Assembly (NCBI RefSeq): GCF_001315105.1
Contig: NZ_BAZR01000001.1
Location: forward strand, 1 to 64,000
DNA from: Paenibacillus sp. JCM 10914
GTDB lineage: Bacteria > Bacillota > Bacilli > Paenibacillales > Paenibacillaceae
DNA length: 64,000 bases
Direction: 5' to 3'
The notes below the pieces were generated by a model, which was not told the origin of the DNA, searched no databases, and was given only the letters and a program-made list of their open reading frames with translations. Of the stretch, positions 28,608 to 37,542 are shown piece by piece; position 1 is the stretch's first letter; each line of letters begins with the position of its first letter. The translations under genes were made by a program, and so were the position numbers.

Positions 28608-29363
28608 ATGCTGCATCAATTTTCACGAACGGAATTAGCGATTGGCCCAGAGGGTCTTGATATTATGAAGAACAGTACGGTGGCCGTACTCGGAATCGGT
28701 GGCGTGGGCTCCATTGCGGTGGAAGCTCTGGCCCGCACCGGGGTTGGACGGATCATCCTGATTGATAAAGACGTGGTGGACATTACGAATATCAACCGCC
28801 AGATTCATGCGCTGACTACAACCGTTGGCCAGAAGAAGGCCGATCTAATGGTCGACCGGGTGAAGTTGATTAATCCGGAATGTGAAGCGATTGCGCTGAA
28901 CATGTTCTACACCGAAGAAACGTATGAAGAGTTGTTCAAATTCGAACTGGATTACGTCATTGATGCATCGGATACGATTATCTACAAGGTGCATTTGATC
29001 AAGGAATGTTTGCGTCGCGGTATACCGATCATTTCGAGTATGGGCGCCGCGAACAAGATGGACCCGACCCAGTTCCAGGTGGCGGACATCTCGAAGACTT
29101 CGATGGATCCGATCGCGCGCATTGTGCGGACTAAGCTTCGCAAAGACGGCATCAAAAAAGGGGTTAAGGTCGTGTTCTCCATGGAACAGCCGAAGAAACC
29201 TCGACAAGACGTTACGGAGAAGATCGTGCCCGAGAACGCCCCGGAGATTCGCAAGGCGAAGCAACCTCCGGCGAGCAACGCATTCGTGCCACCGGTTGCC
29301 GGACTCATTATGGTGAGTGTTACGGTGAAAGATCTGCTGGAAAAAGGCGGCGTGTCTGTTTAA
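28608..29363 (+). CDS. tcdA: tRNA threonylcarbamoyladenosine dehydratase TcdA (YrvM)
   Basis: 251 residues. TcdA is an E1-like enzyme that uses ATP to cyclise t6A37 of tRNA to ct6A. The ATP-binding LGIGGVGS is at 28-35, followed by a conserved LIDKDVVDITNINRQIHA segment, then IDASDTIIYKVHLI and the C-terminal FVPPVAGLIMVS. AAAGGAGG lies 13 nt before ATG. Position after aspS matches B. subtilis yrvM. Belongs to the ThiF/MoeB superfamily; the neighbourhood and the SMGAANKMDPTQF motif favour TcdA. Confidence 0.93.
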   Translation: MLHQFSRTELAIGPEGLDIMKNSTVAVLGIGGVGSIAVEALARTGVGRIILIDKDVVDITNINRQIHALTTTVGQKKADLMVDRVKLINPECEAIALNMFYTEETYEELFKFELDYVIDASDTIIYKVHLIKECLRRGIPIISSMGAANKMDPTQFQVADISKTSMDPIARIVRTKLRKDGIKKGVKVVFSMEQPKKPRQDVTEKIVPENAPEIRKAKQPPASNAFVPPVAGLIMVSVTVKDLLEKGGVSV

Positions 29364-29382
29364 TCCACGCTGTAACTAATGC

Positions 29383-29417
29383 AAACACAGTACCTGTCAT
29401 GGGTGCTGTGTTTTTTT
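29383..29417 (+). terminator. Terminator after tcdA
   Basis: ACACAGTACC pairs with GGTGCTGTGT around a short loop and is followed by seven T. It ends the hisS-aspS-tcdA transcript. Confidence 0.88.
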
Positions 29418-29546
29418 GTCCCCGTTTGCTCTGGCAGCCTAGTATATGCCGACCAGATATGCTACAATAGAAATCCTTTTGTGTCACGGTTCGTAAAGCC
29501 AGACCTTCGATACGAAAAAAATATGTTTCTTAGGAGGTAACTGAAA

Positions 29547-31730
29547 GTGTCAGAATCTTTTCAAAGTGCCTATCAAGAAGAGGAGTCAAGGCTTAACGAG
29601 GTTATCGTGGAGATTGACCGGCAGCTTGAGCGATTACGGGGCATCCCGGTGTATACCGGTCATGATTTCACGGAGCAGGTGCTGGAGGCCGGACGCGAAG
29701 AGAAGCGTCAGGCGCTGGCCAAAAGCTTGCCCGAGCCATACTTTGGCAGGCTGGATTTTCAAGAGAATGGAAGCGGAGATGCGAAGCCGCTCTATATCGG
29801 CAAGATGGGGTTTGACAAGGAAGTGGCGGGAGATCACCCGATGGTGATTGATTGGCGCGCGCCGGTGGCGAGCCTTTTTTATTCGTTTACGGGAGGCACT
29901 GATCCGGCTTCATTCGAGGCACCGGAAGGAATCATCGAAGGGCTTGTCTATCTCAAGCGCAACGTTGTCATTCGTAAGCAGATCCTCGAACGTGTGTCGG
30001 ATACGTACAACCGCGATGGCGACGGGCTAGCCGTGTCGGATGAATTCCTGGTCTATCGCCTTGGTGAGAACAAGGATAATCGTCTGCGGGACATCGTATC
30101 GACGATCCAGGCCGAGCAGGACCAGATTATCCGTGCAGCCAAGAATACGGCCCTGATTATTCAGGGAGTGGCGGGTAGCGGGAAGACCACAGTGGCTTTG
30201 CATCGACTGGCCTATTTGCTCTATCAATACAAAGAGCAAGTTACCGCAGAGAAGATGATTATCTTCGCACCCAACCTGATGTTTCTGGATTACATATCCG
30301 ACGTGCTCCCAGAGCTTGGCGTGGGGGATATTCAGCAGCGAACCTTCGGCGATTGGGCTTGCGACCTGCTGGACATCGAGATCTCCAGGGAAGATCATAC
30401 GCAGACGCTGGCCCGTTGGTTTGAAACAGAACCGGGCCGGGGAACACCGGATATTGATGATCAGGTCAGCGGACGCTATAAAGGGTCGTTAAAGCTGAAA
30501 GAACTGGTTCAACGGTTTGTGGTGTCTTTAGAGGAGTCGGCATTGCCAGAGGAGGATTTTTCTCCTTGGGAAGGGGCAGTGCTGGACTATAAGACGATAT
30601 CCGAGTGGTTCCACCAAGAATATAAGCCCTATCCGCTTGCTAAGCGGAAAGAACGGCTGCTCGCCAGGCTCCACCGCTGGGTAGAGATGGAGTTGAAGAA
30701 GTCTCCGTCGACAGCTGTGTTAAAGGAACGGAAGAAGAAGGCGGCACAACGGGAAAAAGCATATGCAAACCGCTGGCTCAAATTCGAACCAATCGCGCTG
30801 TATAAACAACTGTTCGGTGTGACAAAATCAACAGGGTCTTGGATAGAGACTCTGTCAGAAGCGATTCCGGCAGGAGTGCTGGCAGACACACGGAAAGACC
30901 TTAAAAAGAATGTAGTCCGAGAAGAAGATTTGCCCGCGCTGCTCTACTTCCATTGTTTACTGAATGACATTACGGGAGAACAGCGCTTTGACCATATTGT
31001 CATCGATGAAGCCCAAGACTTCTCTCCGTTTCAGGTATCCGTACTGGATATGTTCGTAAGAGGACATTCCTTTACGATCCTGGGCGATCTGTCGCAAGGA
31101 ATACATGCGTACCGCGGCGTACACGCCTGGGAAGAGATAAGTTCTTTGTTTCAGAAGGATGAAACGGCTTATTTCGCACTTACACGAAGCTACCGATCCA
31201 CGATGGAGATCATTGAATTTGCTAACGGAGTATTGGATCAAGGCGTGCATAGTGAATTACTGGCGGTTCCGGTATTTCGAAGCGGCGATGCCGTTCGACT
31301 AATTCCATATGCGGATACGGGGACACGGGTCAAGGATCTACAGCGTGCTTTGTCGACGTTGATAGCCAAGGAGTACCGGACGGCGGCGATACTAACGCGC
31401 ACTTTACGGGAGGCTGTAGAATTGCACGATCAGTTGCAGAAGCAGTGGCCAGAGCTGCATCTGATCGATGGGAGCAAGGGAACTTATCAGGGAGGATACT
31501 CCGTTCTTCCGGTCTATTTATCCAAAGGGCTTGAATTTGACACTGTAGTGGTAGCCGATGCCGATACGGAGCATTACGCCGAGAAGGCTTGGGATGCCAA
31601 GCTGTTGTATGTCGGCTGCACGCGCGCTCTGCATGAATTATGGCTGCTGCATGGAGCGCTTGTACCAAGTTATGTGAGCAGCAAACCTTCGGAGATTACA
31701 GCCATAGGCTGGCCGGAGGCAAATGGTTAG
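29547..31730 (+). CDS. helD: RNA polymerase recycling motor ATPase HelD
   Basis: 727 residues, superfamily 1 helicase-like. HelD binds RNA polymerase and releases stalled or post-termination complexes from nucleic acid. An N-terminal coiled coil (about 5-35, EEESRLNEVIVEIDRQLERL) fits the secondary-channel arm. Walker A GVAGSGKTT is at 207-215, Walker B region IDEAQDFSPFQ near 490, LTRSYRSTMEI further on, and the C-terminal motif LYVGCTRALHELWLLH. GTG start with a perfect TAGGAGGTAA. Single-gene transcript between terminators. Confidence 0.93.
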   Translation: MSESFQSAYQEEESRLNEVIVEIDRQLERLRGIPVYTGHDFTEQVLEAGREEKRQALAKSLPEPYFGRLDFQENGSGDAKPLYIGKMGFDKEVAGDHPMVIDWRAPVASLFYSFTGGTDPASFEAPEGIIEGLVYLKRNVVIRKQILERVSDTYNRDGDGLAVSDEFLVYRLGENKDNRLRDIVSTIQAEQDQIIRAAKNTALIIQGVAGSGKTTVALHRLAYLLYQYKEQVTAEKMIIFAPNLMFLDYISDVLPELGVGDIQQRTFGDWACDLLDIEISREDHTQTLARWFETEPGRGTPDIDDQVSGRYKGSLKLKELVQRFVVSLEESALPEEDFSPWEGAVLDYKTISEWFHQEYKPYPLAKRKERLLARLHRWVEMELKKSPSTAVLKERKKKAAQREKAYANRWLKFEPIALYKQLFGVTKSTGSWIETLSEAIPAGVLADTRKDLKKNVVREEDLPALLYFHCLLNDITGEQRFDHIVIDEAQDFSPFQVSVLDMFVRGHSFTILGDLSQGIHAYRGVHAWEEISSLFQKDETAYFALTRSYRSTMEIIEFANGVLDQGVHSELLAVPVFRSGDAVRLIPYADTGTRVKDLQRALSTLIAKEYRTAAILTRTLREAVELHDQLQKQWPELHLIDGSKGTYQGGYSVLPVYLSKGLEFDTVVVADADTEHYAEKAWDAKLLYVGCTRALHELWLLHGALVPSYVSSKPSEITAIGWPEANG

Positions 31731-31753
31731 TTAAGGAAGAGGTATAACGAAAT

Positions 31754-31801
31754 AGGCTCCTAAGTAACTGCGCCGTTTACGCAGTTCTTTGGGGCTTTTT
31801 T
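31754..31801 (+). terminator. Terminator after helD
   Basis: An outer stem GCTCC/GGGGC encloses the hairpin AACTGCG/CGCAGTT and ends in six T. It may also serve the opposing small gene. Confidence 0.65.
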
Positions 31802-31807
31802 CATTGG

Positions 31808-31930
31808 TTATCCAAGTCCAAGCATCTGATAGGAATGTCCCAGATTAACGATAAAGCGATATAAAGTCCAGCCAATGAGTATCATCGCGATTGTGAACAG
31901 CATGAACATGACAGACAATCTTTTTTTCAT
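31808..31930 (-). CDS. Small membrane protein (40 aa), unknown
   Basis: 40 codons, read from the reverse strand and not reported by a length-cut gene search. ATG at 31930 with AAGGAGG 10 nt upstream. The protein has a basic N-terminus (MKKRLSVM) and one membrane helix at about 7-28 (MFMLFTIAMILIGWTLYRFI), then a short tail ending MLGLG. The stop is 6 nt from the helD terminator. It lies 30 nt after the 91-residue membrane gene on the same strand, so the two likely share a transcript. I do not recognise the family. Confidence 0.65.
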   Translation of the reverse strand: MKKRLSVMFMLFTIAMILIGWTLYRFIVNLGHSYQMLGLG

Positions 31931-31960
31931 GACCAAGGCTCCTCCTTGCGGGGTAATAGT

Positions 31961-32236
31961 TCAAATGGGCAATTCATCATCGTCACTGCGAATGCCCTGT
32001 TTATGTTCGTAGAGAACGATCACCGACCGGACCAAGCTATACAGGGAGAAGAGTAAATGGATGTATAGCAGCGTTAAGATCACCTTGAGAGTAAAGTATT
32101 GCTCCGTCAAATCCTCAGGGGCAAACCATTCAGATACGAGCGTATAATTATGCAGATATGTAAAAATTCCGATCAAGCTTGCCACCATGTTCATCATCGA
32201 CCGGTTCCGTTTGCGCTTCGCTTTCGTAGTAGTCAT
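31961..32236 (-). CDS. Uncharacterised small membrane protein (91 aa)
   Basis: 91 residues. A very basic N-terminus (TTTKAKRKRNRS) leads into a membrane helix at about 16-33, a polar loop (SEWFAPEDLTEQY) and a second helix at about 48-72 with LLYIHLLFSLYSLV, then an acidic end (DDDELPI). AAAGGAGAATAAGC precedes the ATG at 32236. Followed 30 nt later by the 40-residue gene. No function can be assigned. It lies between helD and rarA. Confidence 0.65.
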   Translation of the reverse strand: MTTTKAKRKRNRSMMNMVASLIGIFTYLHNYTLVSEWFAPEDLTEQYFTLKVILTLLYIHLLFSLYSLVRSVIVLYEHKQGIRSDDDELPI

Positions 32237-32426
32237 GCTTATTCTCCTTTTTTATCTCTTTCATAATTTAAACGTTATGCGGGGGATTTAGTTGGGCTTA
32301 TAGAAGAAAAAAATGGGTGAGTTATTGCGTCCATGACAGGCAAGCGTTCGCAACCTTGCCACAGCAGGAACAGCGCGAATATGATATGATACAGTTTGAC
32401 GGATTTTACGACAAGGAAGTGTAACG

Positions 32427-33749
32427 ATGGACTTATTCAGTATGGGACGTGAGAGCGACCGAGACGCTAGACTGCTCGCTGATCGAATGCGCCCTTCATC
32501 GCTGGATGAATATATAGGCCAGGAACATATCATCGGACCCGGAAAGCTGCTGAGGCGGGCGATTGAGGCAGATCAGGTATCCTCGATTCTCTTGTACGGA
32601 CCTCCGGGATGCGGGAAGACAACACTCGCACATATTATTTCGCAGCAGACCCAGGGGCATTTCGTACGATTGAATGCGGTTGAGGCGTCGGTGAAGGACG
32701 TGAGGGAAGTCATTGAACAGGCATCCAGCAATCGTAACTTGTATGGGACAAAAACAATTCTGTTCCTCGATGAGGTACATCGCTTCAACAGCTCCCGGCA
32801 GGATGCATTGCTGCCAGCCGTTGAGAACGGAACCATCATATTCATCGGGGCTACAACGGAGAACCCGTTTCACTATGTGAATGGGGCCTTGATGAGCCGC
32901 TCTACGTTGTTTCAACTTCAGCCATTGATCAAGGAACACTCCATGATTGCTATGAAGCGCGCACTGTCCGATCGCGATAAAGGATTGGCTTTTATGGATT
33001 TGAAGCCAAGCGAAGAAGCGTTGGATCATATTGCCACGATGGCTAACGGAGATATAAGACGAGCCTTAAACGCGCTTGAACTGGCGGCCATGACGACGCC
33101 TCCCGATTCGGATGGCAGCATTCATATTACGTTAGAGGTAGCGGAAGAGTCGATCCGCAGACCGATCGTAAAGGCTGACGAGTCGACGCAATACGATGTG
33201 TTGTCGGCTTTTCACAAGAGCATCCGGGGTTCCAGCGATGCGGCGTTATTCTGGTTCCTGTACGCGGTTGAGAAGCTGGGAATGGACCCGATGGTGTTCA
33301 TCAGGCGGTTGATCGCCGCCAGCAGCGAGGATATTGGACTTGCGAACCCGCAAGCGATGGTACAAGCCGTTAGTGCATTGGACGCTTACCGCAATAATGG
33401 GTGGCCGGAAGCGAAGCTGAACATCGCGCAGGCGATTCTCTTCGCCGTGGAGAGTCCGAAATCGGACGGTGTCGTATCCGCCATCTCAAATGCCATGGCA
33501 GCCATGGATGAGGTGAAATCAGCTGAGGTCCCTCTTCATCTGCGCGACACGCATTATCAAGGGGCCGTGAAGCTTGGGCATGTGGGGTACAAATACCCCC
33601 ATAGCTATCCAGGACATTACGTCCGGCAGGAGTATTTGCCGAAGGAGCTGTCCGGCAGCGTGTTCTATCAGGCGACTGAACAGGGGAACGAATCGAAGAT
33701 CGCGCATAACCAGCGTTTAAGACGTGAAGACGAGGGGACAGGCAAGTAA
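32427..33749 (+). CDS. rarA: Replication-associated recombination protein RarA
   Basis: 440 residues. RarA (MgsA) is an AAA+ ATPase related to clamp-loader subunits and acts at stalled forks. Walker A GPPGCGKTT is at 58-66, Walker B FLDEVHRF near 114-121, sensor 1 GATTENP near 140, and NGDIRRALNALE near 205. The C-terminal tetramerisation part contains VEKLGMDPMVFIRRL and HYQGAVKLGHVGYKYPH. ATG after ACAAGGAAGTG. Corresponds to B. subtilis yrvN. Confidence 0.95.
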   Translation: MDLFSMGRESDRDARLLADRMRPSSLDEYIGQEHIIGPGKLLRRAIEADQVSSILLYGPPGCGKTTLAHIISQQTQGHFVRLNAVEASVKDVREVIEQASSNRNLYGTKTILFLDEVHRFNSSRQDALLPAVENGTIIFIGATTENPFHYVNGALMSRSTLFQLQPLIKEHSMIAMKRALSDRDKGLAFMDLKPSEEALDHIATMANGDIRRALNALELAAMTTPPDSDGSIHITLEVAEESIRRPIVKADESTQYDVLSAFHKSIRGSSDAALFWFLYAVEKLGMDPMVFIRRLIAASSEDIGLANPQAMVQAVSALDAYRNNGWPEAKLNIAQAILFAVESPKSDGVVSAISNAMAAMDEVKSAEVPLHLRDTHYQGAVKLGHVGYKYPHSYPGHYVRQEYLPKELSGSVFYQATEQGNESKIAHNQRLRREDEGTGK

Positions 33750-33787
33750 TCTGAATACGAGCTAACATCAATGGGGGAGAAAGAGCC

Positions 33788-34318
33788 ATGAGAACAGGGA
33801 AGCAGCAGTTTGCTATATTGTTATTATCGGTAGGAATAATCCTGAGTGGATGCTCGGGCAAGAGTGCCGAGGAACAGGTTGTTGACAGCCATGATGCGAT
33901 GCACGAGCACGGTCACAAGACGCAGTTGGTGAATGGAGACATTCAGGAGGTGACGGGGTCGATTGACGAGTTGCCGACCTTTTTGAACGGCCAAACCGCC
34001 GAGTTACAAACCATCTATGCCCTGTCCGCACAGGTCAGTGACGTGCTGAAATATATGCCATGTTACTGTGGATGCGGGGACAGCGCCGGTCATGAGAGCA
34101 ATCTGAATTGCTTCATTGACGAGATTCGGGAAGATGGAAGCGTTGTATGGGATGACCATGGTACACGTTGCGGAGTATGCCTGGACATTGCCGTCGAATC
34201 GGCCAAGATGAGCAGTGAAGGTATGAGTTTAACCGAGATTCGGAACGCAATCGATGAGAAGTACGGCAGCGGCTATGCCAATCCAACACCAACGCCGATG
34301 CCACCGGTGGAGAGCTGA
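33788..34318 (+). CDS. PCYCGC-motif lipoprotein
   Basis: 176 residues. A signal peptide ends in the lipobox ILSGC with the lipidated Cys at 22, so the protein is anchored on the outer face of the membrane. The mature part has a His-rich stretch (HDAMHEHGHK) and then the family motif PCYCGC at 91-96, followed by more Cys (NCF, TRCGVCLD), suggestive of metal or redox chemistry. The C-terminus is Pro/Thr-rich. Members of the PCYCGC family have no established function. GGGGGAGAAAGAG lies before ATG. Confidence 0.85.
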   Translation: MRTGKQQFAILLLSVGIILSGCSGKSAEEQVVDSHDAMHEHGHKTQLVNGDIQEVTGSIDELPTFLNGQTAELQTIYALSAQVSDVLKYMPCYCGCGDSAGHESNLNCFIDEIREDGSVVWDDHGTRCGVCLDIAVESAKMSSEGMSLTEIRNAIDEKYGSGYANPTPTPMPPVES

Positions 34319-34336
34319 TTTCGTGATAGTTAAAAT

Positions 34337-34388
34337 AAAGGGGCCTTGTGAATTACGATTGTAATTCAGCAAGGCTCCTTATTTTTTC
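34337..34388 (+). terminator. Terminator after the PCYCGC lipoprotein
   Basis: A long stem in which AAGGGGCCTTG and TGAATTAC pair with GTAATTCA and CAAGGCTCCTT, ending in a T-rich tail. Confidence 0.88.
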
Positions 34389-34438
34389 TCTCAAGATTCA
34401 ACAAGAGTTTGTGCAGTGTCCTGCAAAACTTAATATTC

Positions 34439-34454
34439 TGTGATCTATTTCACG
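34439..34454 (+). promoter_or_regulatory. Fnr/CRP-family site upstream of nrdD
   Basis: TGTGA-TCTATT-TCACG, one base off the Bacillus Fnr consensus TGTGA-N6-TCACA. Its centre (34446.5) lies 41.5 bp before a start expected near 34488 from a TATATT -10 at 34476-34481, which is the standard place for Fnr activation. Fits an anaerobically induced gene. Confidence 0.6.
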
Positions 34455-34462
34455 GTCGAAAT

Positions 34463-34503
34463 CTATATATAGAATTATATTTAATATAAATTCCTATATG
34501 TAG
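34463..34503 (+). promoter_or_regulatory. Pair of NrdR boxes upstream of nrdD
   Basis: CTATATATAG at 34463-34472 and CTATATGTAG (followed by TGTG) at 34494-34503 match the core of the NrdR box. Centre spacing is 31 bp, three helical turns, as NrdR pairs require. NrdR represses ribonucleotide reductase operons when dATP is plentiful. Confidence 0.7.
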
Positions 34504-34531
34504 TGTGTTGAATCCGATAAGCTAGGAGCTG

Positions 34532-36771
34532 ATGGCAATCATGCAAGTGATCAAGAGAGATGGAGTCTCGGTGGACTTCGATTTAGGGCGAATTGTGAAG
34601 GCGGTAGATAAGGCGTTTATAGCTGTCGATGGAGCTTCTAATAAGGAAGTGTCCATACGAGTTGGGGAGGAAGTTACTCATGCCACTACAGGTGCAGAGC
34701 AGGTTAGTGTAGAGTCGCTTCAGGATCTCGTTGTCCAGCAATTGTATAATAGCGGTTATGAAGCAGTGGCTGCTGCATATCGGCATTACCGGGAAACCCG
34801 CGATGTAGAGCGGATGCGGCGGGGAGAGCTCTACAAGATCGGCAAGGACGTAATTGGAGCGGCCAATCTGGATCTGCTGCGGGAGAATGCTAATCTGAAC
34901 GGGGAGTCCTTCAGCGGTAAAATGAGCCGGATCGGCTCTGAATACGCCAAATGGATGGCGAGCCGTTTTGTTGTGCCTGCCGAGCTCATGCTTGCGGTAA
35001 AGGAAGGTTATGTATACGTGCATGACCTGGACCAATACGCACTCGGCACGACGAACTGTATATTCATTCCGTTTGATCGGCTTTTGGCGAATGGGTTTAG
35101 TACAGGCAGTGGATCAGTGCGGCCTCCGCAGAGCATTATGACAGCGATGGCACAGGTAGCCATCATATTTCAATGCCAGCAGAATAGTCAATTCGGCGGC
35201 GTATCCGGCAATAAAATCGACTGGGATTTGGCGCCGTATGTCGGCAAATCGTTTCGTCGACATTTTCGAAAAGGGTCTGCGTACTTTGGTGAGGCTGGCC
35301 ATGAAGGGGCTGCTGAGGTAAGCGATTTTCCTCCGGATTGTGAAATATACTTGAACAATAAGCAGCTTAAGAAGCTTACCCGCGAGTTTACCATTACGCA
35401 TATACCGAAACGGTGAATGAAGTTAAGCAGGCTGCGGAATCCCTGATCCATAATTTAAATACGATGAGCAGCAGGGCTGGCGGGCAAATTCCCTTTACCT
35501 CGCTGAATTACGGTATGTGCACATCAACCGAGGGAAGAATGGTCTCGGATGCACTGCTGGACGCAACGCTGCAAGGTCTAGGCGGTGGAGAGACACCGAT
35601 TTTCCCGCAACATATATTCCAGTGCAAGCAAGGAATAAACCAGGCGGAAGGGGAAGCGAATTACGATCTGTTCCTGAAAGCCATTGAGTGTTCCAGCCGC
35701 CGCCTCTATCCCAATTTTGTCAACGTGGACGCAACATTTAATCTAGCCCATTATAATCCGGACGATCCTAACACGATCATAGCGACCATGGGTTGCAGGA
35801 CCGGACGATCTCCGATCGGTTTGGGAGAAATCATCAGAGTGGCAAAGGCAATCTGTCCTTTAACACGATTAATTTGGTGCGGCTTGGTATTGACAATGGC
35901 ATCGTTGAAGCAGACGTCATTGGCCGGATATGAAGCAATTCTATCAGCAGTTGGATCGTTATATGACGGTTGCACTCGAGGGATTGATTCACCGCTTTGA
36001 ACTGCAGGCAGAGCAGCCAGCTAAAGCTTCCGATTTCATGATGCGGGAGGGGGTGTGGGAAGGAGGCGAGAGATTGGCTCCGGAGGACGAGGTGCGTGAG
36101 CTCATTAAACATGGGACTGTAGCGCTTGGATTTATCGGTCTGGCTGAATGTTTGAAGGCGCTCACGGGGAAGCATCACGGGAGGATGAGACCAGCCATGG
36201 ACTGGGAATCGAGATCATCAGGCATATGCGTCAATTTTGTGATGATGCCAGTGAATTGCATGATCTGAACATCTCGTTATTTGCTACACCGGCTGAAGGG
36301 TTGTCAGGGAAATTCACGAAGCAGGACCAGGAGACTTTCGGGATGATCCAAGGTGTGACGGACCGCGAGTATTATACCAATTCTTTTCACATTCCGGTAT
36401 ATTACCCGATGGCGGCCTACCGTAAGATCCGTTCCGAGGCTCCCTTTCATGAACTGTGTAATGCAGGAGCCATCTCGTATGTGGAGCTGGACGGTAATGC
36501 TAGGCAAAATACGGCTGCATTCAGGGGTATCGTACAATTTGTTTTGTTACAGAATATTGGATATTTCTCTGTTAACCATCCGATTGATCGTTGTCCGGCA
36601 TGCAGATACGAGGGCATGATCGGAAGTGTTTGTCCTGGATGCGGTGCTCTAGAAGCGGATGGTCATTTCCAGCGGCTGCGGAGGGTAACGGGATATTTGA
36701 CGGGCAATTATACGGAGCGCTTCAATTCGGCGAAACAGGCGGAGGTTGAAGACCGGGTGAAGCATCTATGA
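34532..36771 (+). pseudogene. nrdD: Anaerobic ribonucleoside-triphosphate reductase NrdD, frame broken at four places
   Basis: NrdD is the oxygen-sensitive glycyl-radical reductase that makes deoxynucleotides without oxygen. The N-terminus is an ATP-cone (MQVIKRDGVSVDFDLGRIVKAVDKA). The catalytic core has YVHDLDQYALGTTNC, TSLNYGMCTSTEGRMV and IIATMGCRT. The C-terminus has the zinc site CPACRYEG...CPGCG and the radical loop RRVTGYLTGNYTERFN. Four single-base losses explain the frame changes: near 35399-35404, in CC at 35801-35802, near 35927-35931, and in the G-run 36179-36181. With them restored it is about 748 residues. Its stop overlaps nrdG by ATGA. The ATG at 34541 is an alternative start because AGGAG at 34524 is close to 34532. 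Confidence 0.88.
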
Positions 36772-37271
36772 ATATCTGCGGATATATTCCTGAGAGCATC
36801 AATGAAGGTCCGGGACTTCGGGCGGTTCTATTCGTGAGCGGCTGCCGCCATGCTTGCATCGGATGTTTCAATGCGGAATCTTGGAATTTCGCAGCGGGAG
36901 AGCCTTTTACGGAAGAGATCGCCATGGGCATACTTCAGGATATTAAGGACAACCCTTTGTTGGATGGCGTGACTTTATGCGGCGGGGACCCTTTCTTTTC
37001 GCCGGAGGAATGCGCGGCGTTTGTGAGTAAACTCAAGACGGCTTGTCCCGGGAAAAATGTATGGGCCTATACGGGATTTACCTTTGAAGCGTTGATGAGG
37101 CAGCCGAGGCAGCGCGAATTGGCCATACTGTGCGATGTGATCGTCGATGGCAAGTTCATGCTGGAACAAAGGGATGTCTCGCTTCCATTTCGAGGCAGTT
37201 CGAATCAGCGTTTGATTGACGTCGTGGCTAGTGTTGATCGGGGAGTCGCAGTAGAATTTGTACTTCGTTAA
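36768..37271 (+). CDS. nrdG: Anaerobic ribonucleotide reductase-activating protein NrdG
   Basis: 167 residues, radical SAM enzyme that installs the glycyl radical on NrdD. The iron-sulphur cluster motif CxxxCxxC is C26, C30 and C33 in SGCRHACIGCF. The SAM-binding segment VTLCGGDPFF follows near 68-77. The start ATG overlaps the nrdD stop (ATGA), giving translational coupling. Regulated with nrdD by the upstream Fnr and NrdR sites. Confidence 0.95.
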   Translation: MNICGYIPESINEGPGLRAVLFVSGCRHACIGCFNAESWNFAAGEPFTEEIAMGILQDIKDNPLLDGVTLCGGDPFFSPEECAAFVSKLKTACPGKNVWAYTGFTFEALMRQPRQRELAILCDVIVDGKFMLEQRDVSLPFRGSSNQRLIDVVASVDRGVAVEFVLR

Positions 37272-37278
37272 TGTAAAA

Positions 37279-37324
37279 AGAGCACACACTTAGCGGACCA
37301 TGCCGCGTAAAGTGTGTGCTCTTC
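37279..37324 (+). terminator. Terminator after nrdDG
   Basis: AGAGCACACACTT pairs with AAGTGTGTGCTCT, with an inner GCGG/CCGC stem. The tail is only weakly T-rich. Confidence 0.75.
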
Positions 37325-37341
37325 AGTTTGGACCAGCAGAT

Positions 37342-37458
37342 TAGTAGGGCACTTTATCTGCCGTTTCAATCGTTCCGCCGCCGAGGCACTCATCGCCTTG
37401 AACGACATACAGAATGTTCTCTGACAAATTCTTATCTGCGACGAACCACGGTTCCCTT
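37342..37458 (-). pseudogene. Remnant of an mnmA-like gene (internally deleted 3' end)
   Basis: Read on the reverse strand, this encodes [21 protein letters not shown] joined in frame to [16 protein letters not shown] and a stop. Both parts match the intact MnmA at 39240-40349, but about 230 bp that lie between them in the intact gene are missing. The joint falls on TCGCCTTGA, which occurs at both edges of the missing piece in the intact gene. Most differences are synonymous, so the copy diverged while under selection before decay; it is not a recent duplication. The piece has no start or N-terminus. It sits directly before the MerR-MFS promoter. Confidence 0.85.
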
Positions 37459-37473
37459 GTTTAGAATTTCTTA

Positions 37474-37504
37474 TTGACCCTCACACGATGTCATACTTTA
37501 TATT
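37474..37504 (+). promoter_or_regulatory. MerR-type promoter of the MerR-MFS pair
   Basis: TTGACC at 37474-37479, a 19-bp spacer, and TATATT at 37499-37504. The overlong 19-bp spacer is typical of promoters activated by MerR-family regulators, and CCCTCAC next to the -35 is common in multidrug MerR sites. The dyad is imperfect. Confidence 0.55.
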
Positions 37505-37542
37505 TATTTTGAAACCGAAGTCATGAGGAAGGAGGTATATGA

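Noticed and set aside
27408..28619. A 403-codon open frame on the minus strand opposite aspS
   Set aside because: It is a shadow of the aspS coding frame. It has no recognisable domain, and the plus-strand protein is a clear AspRS.
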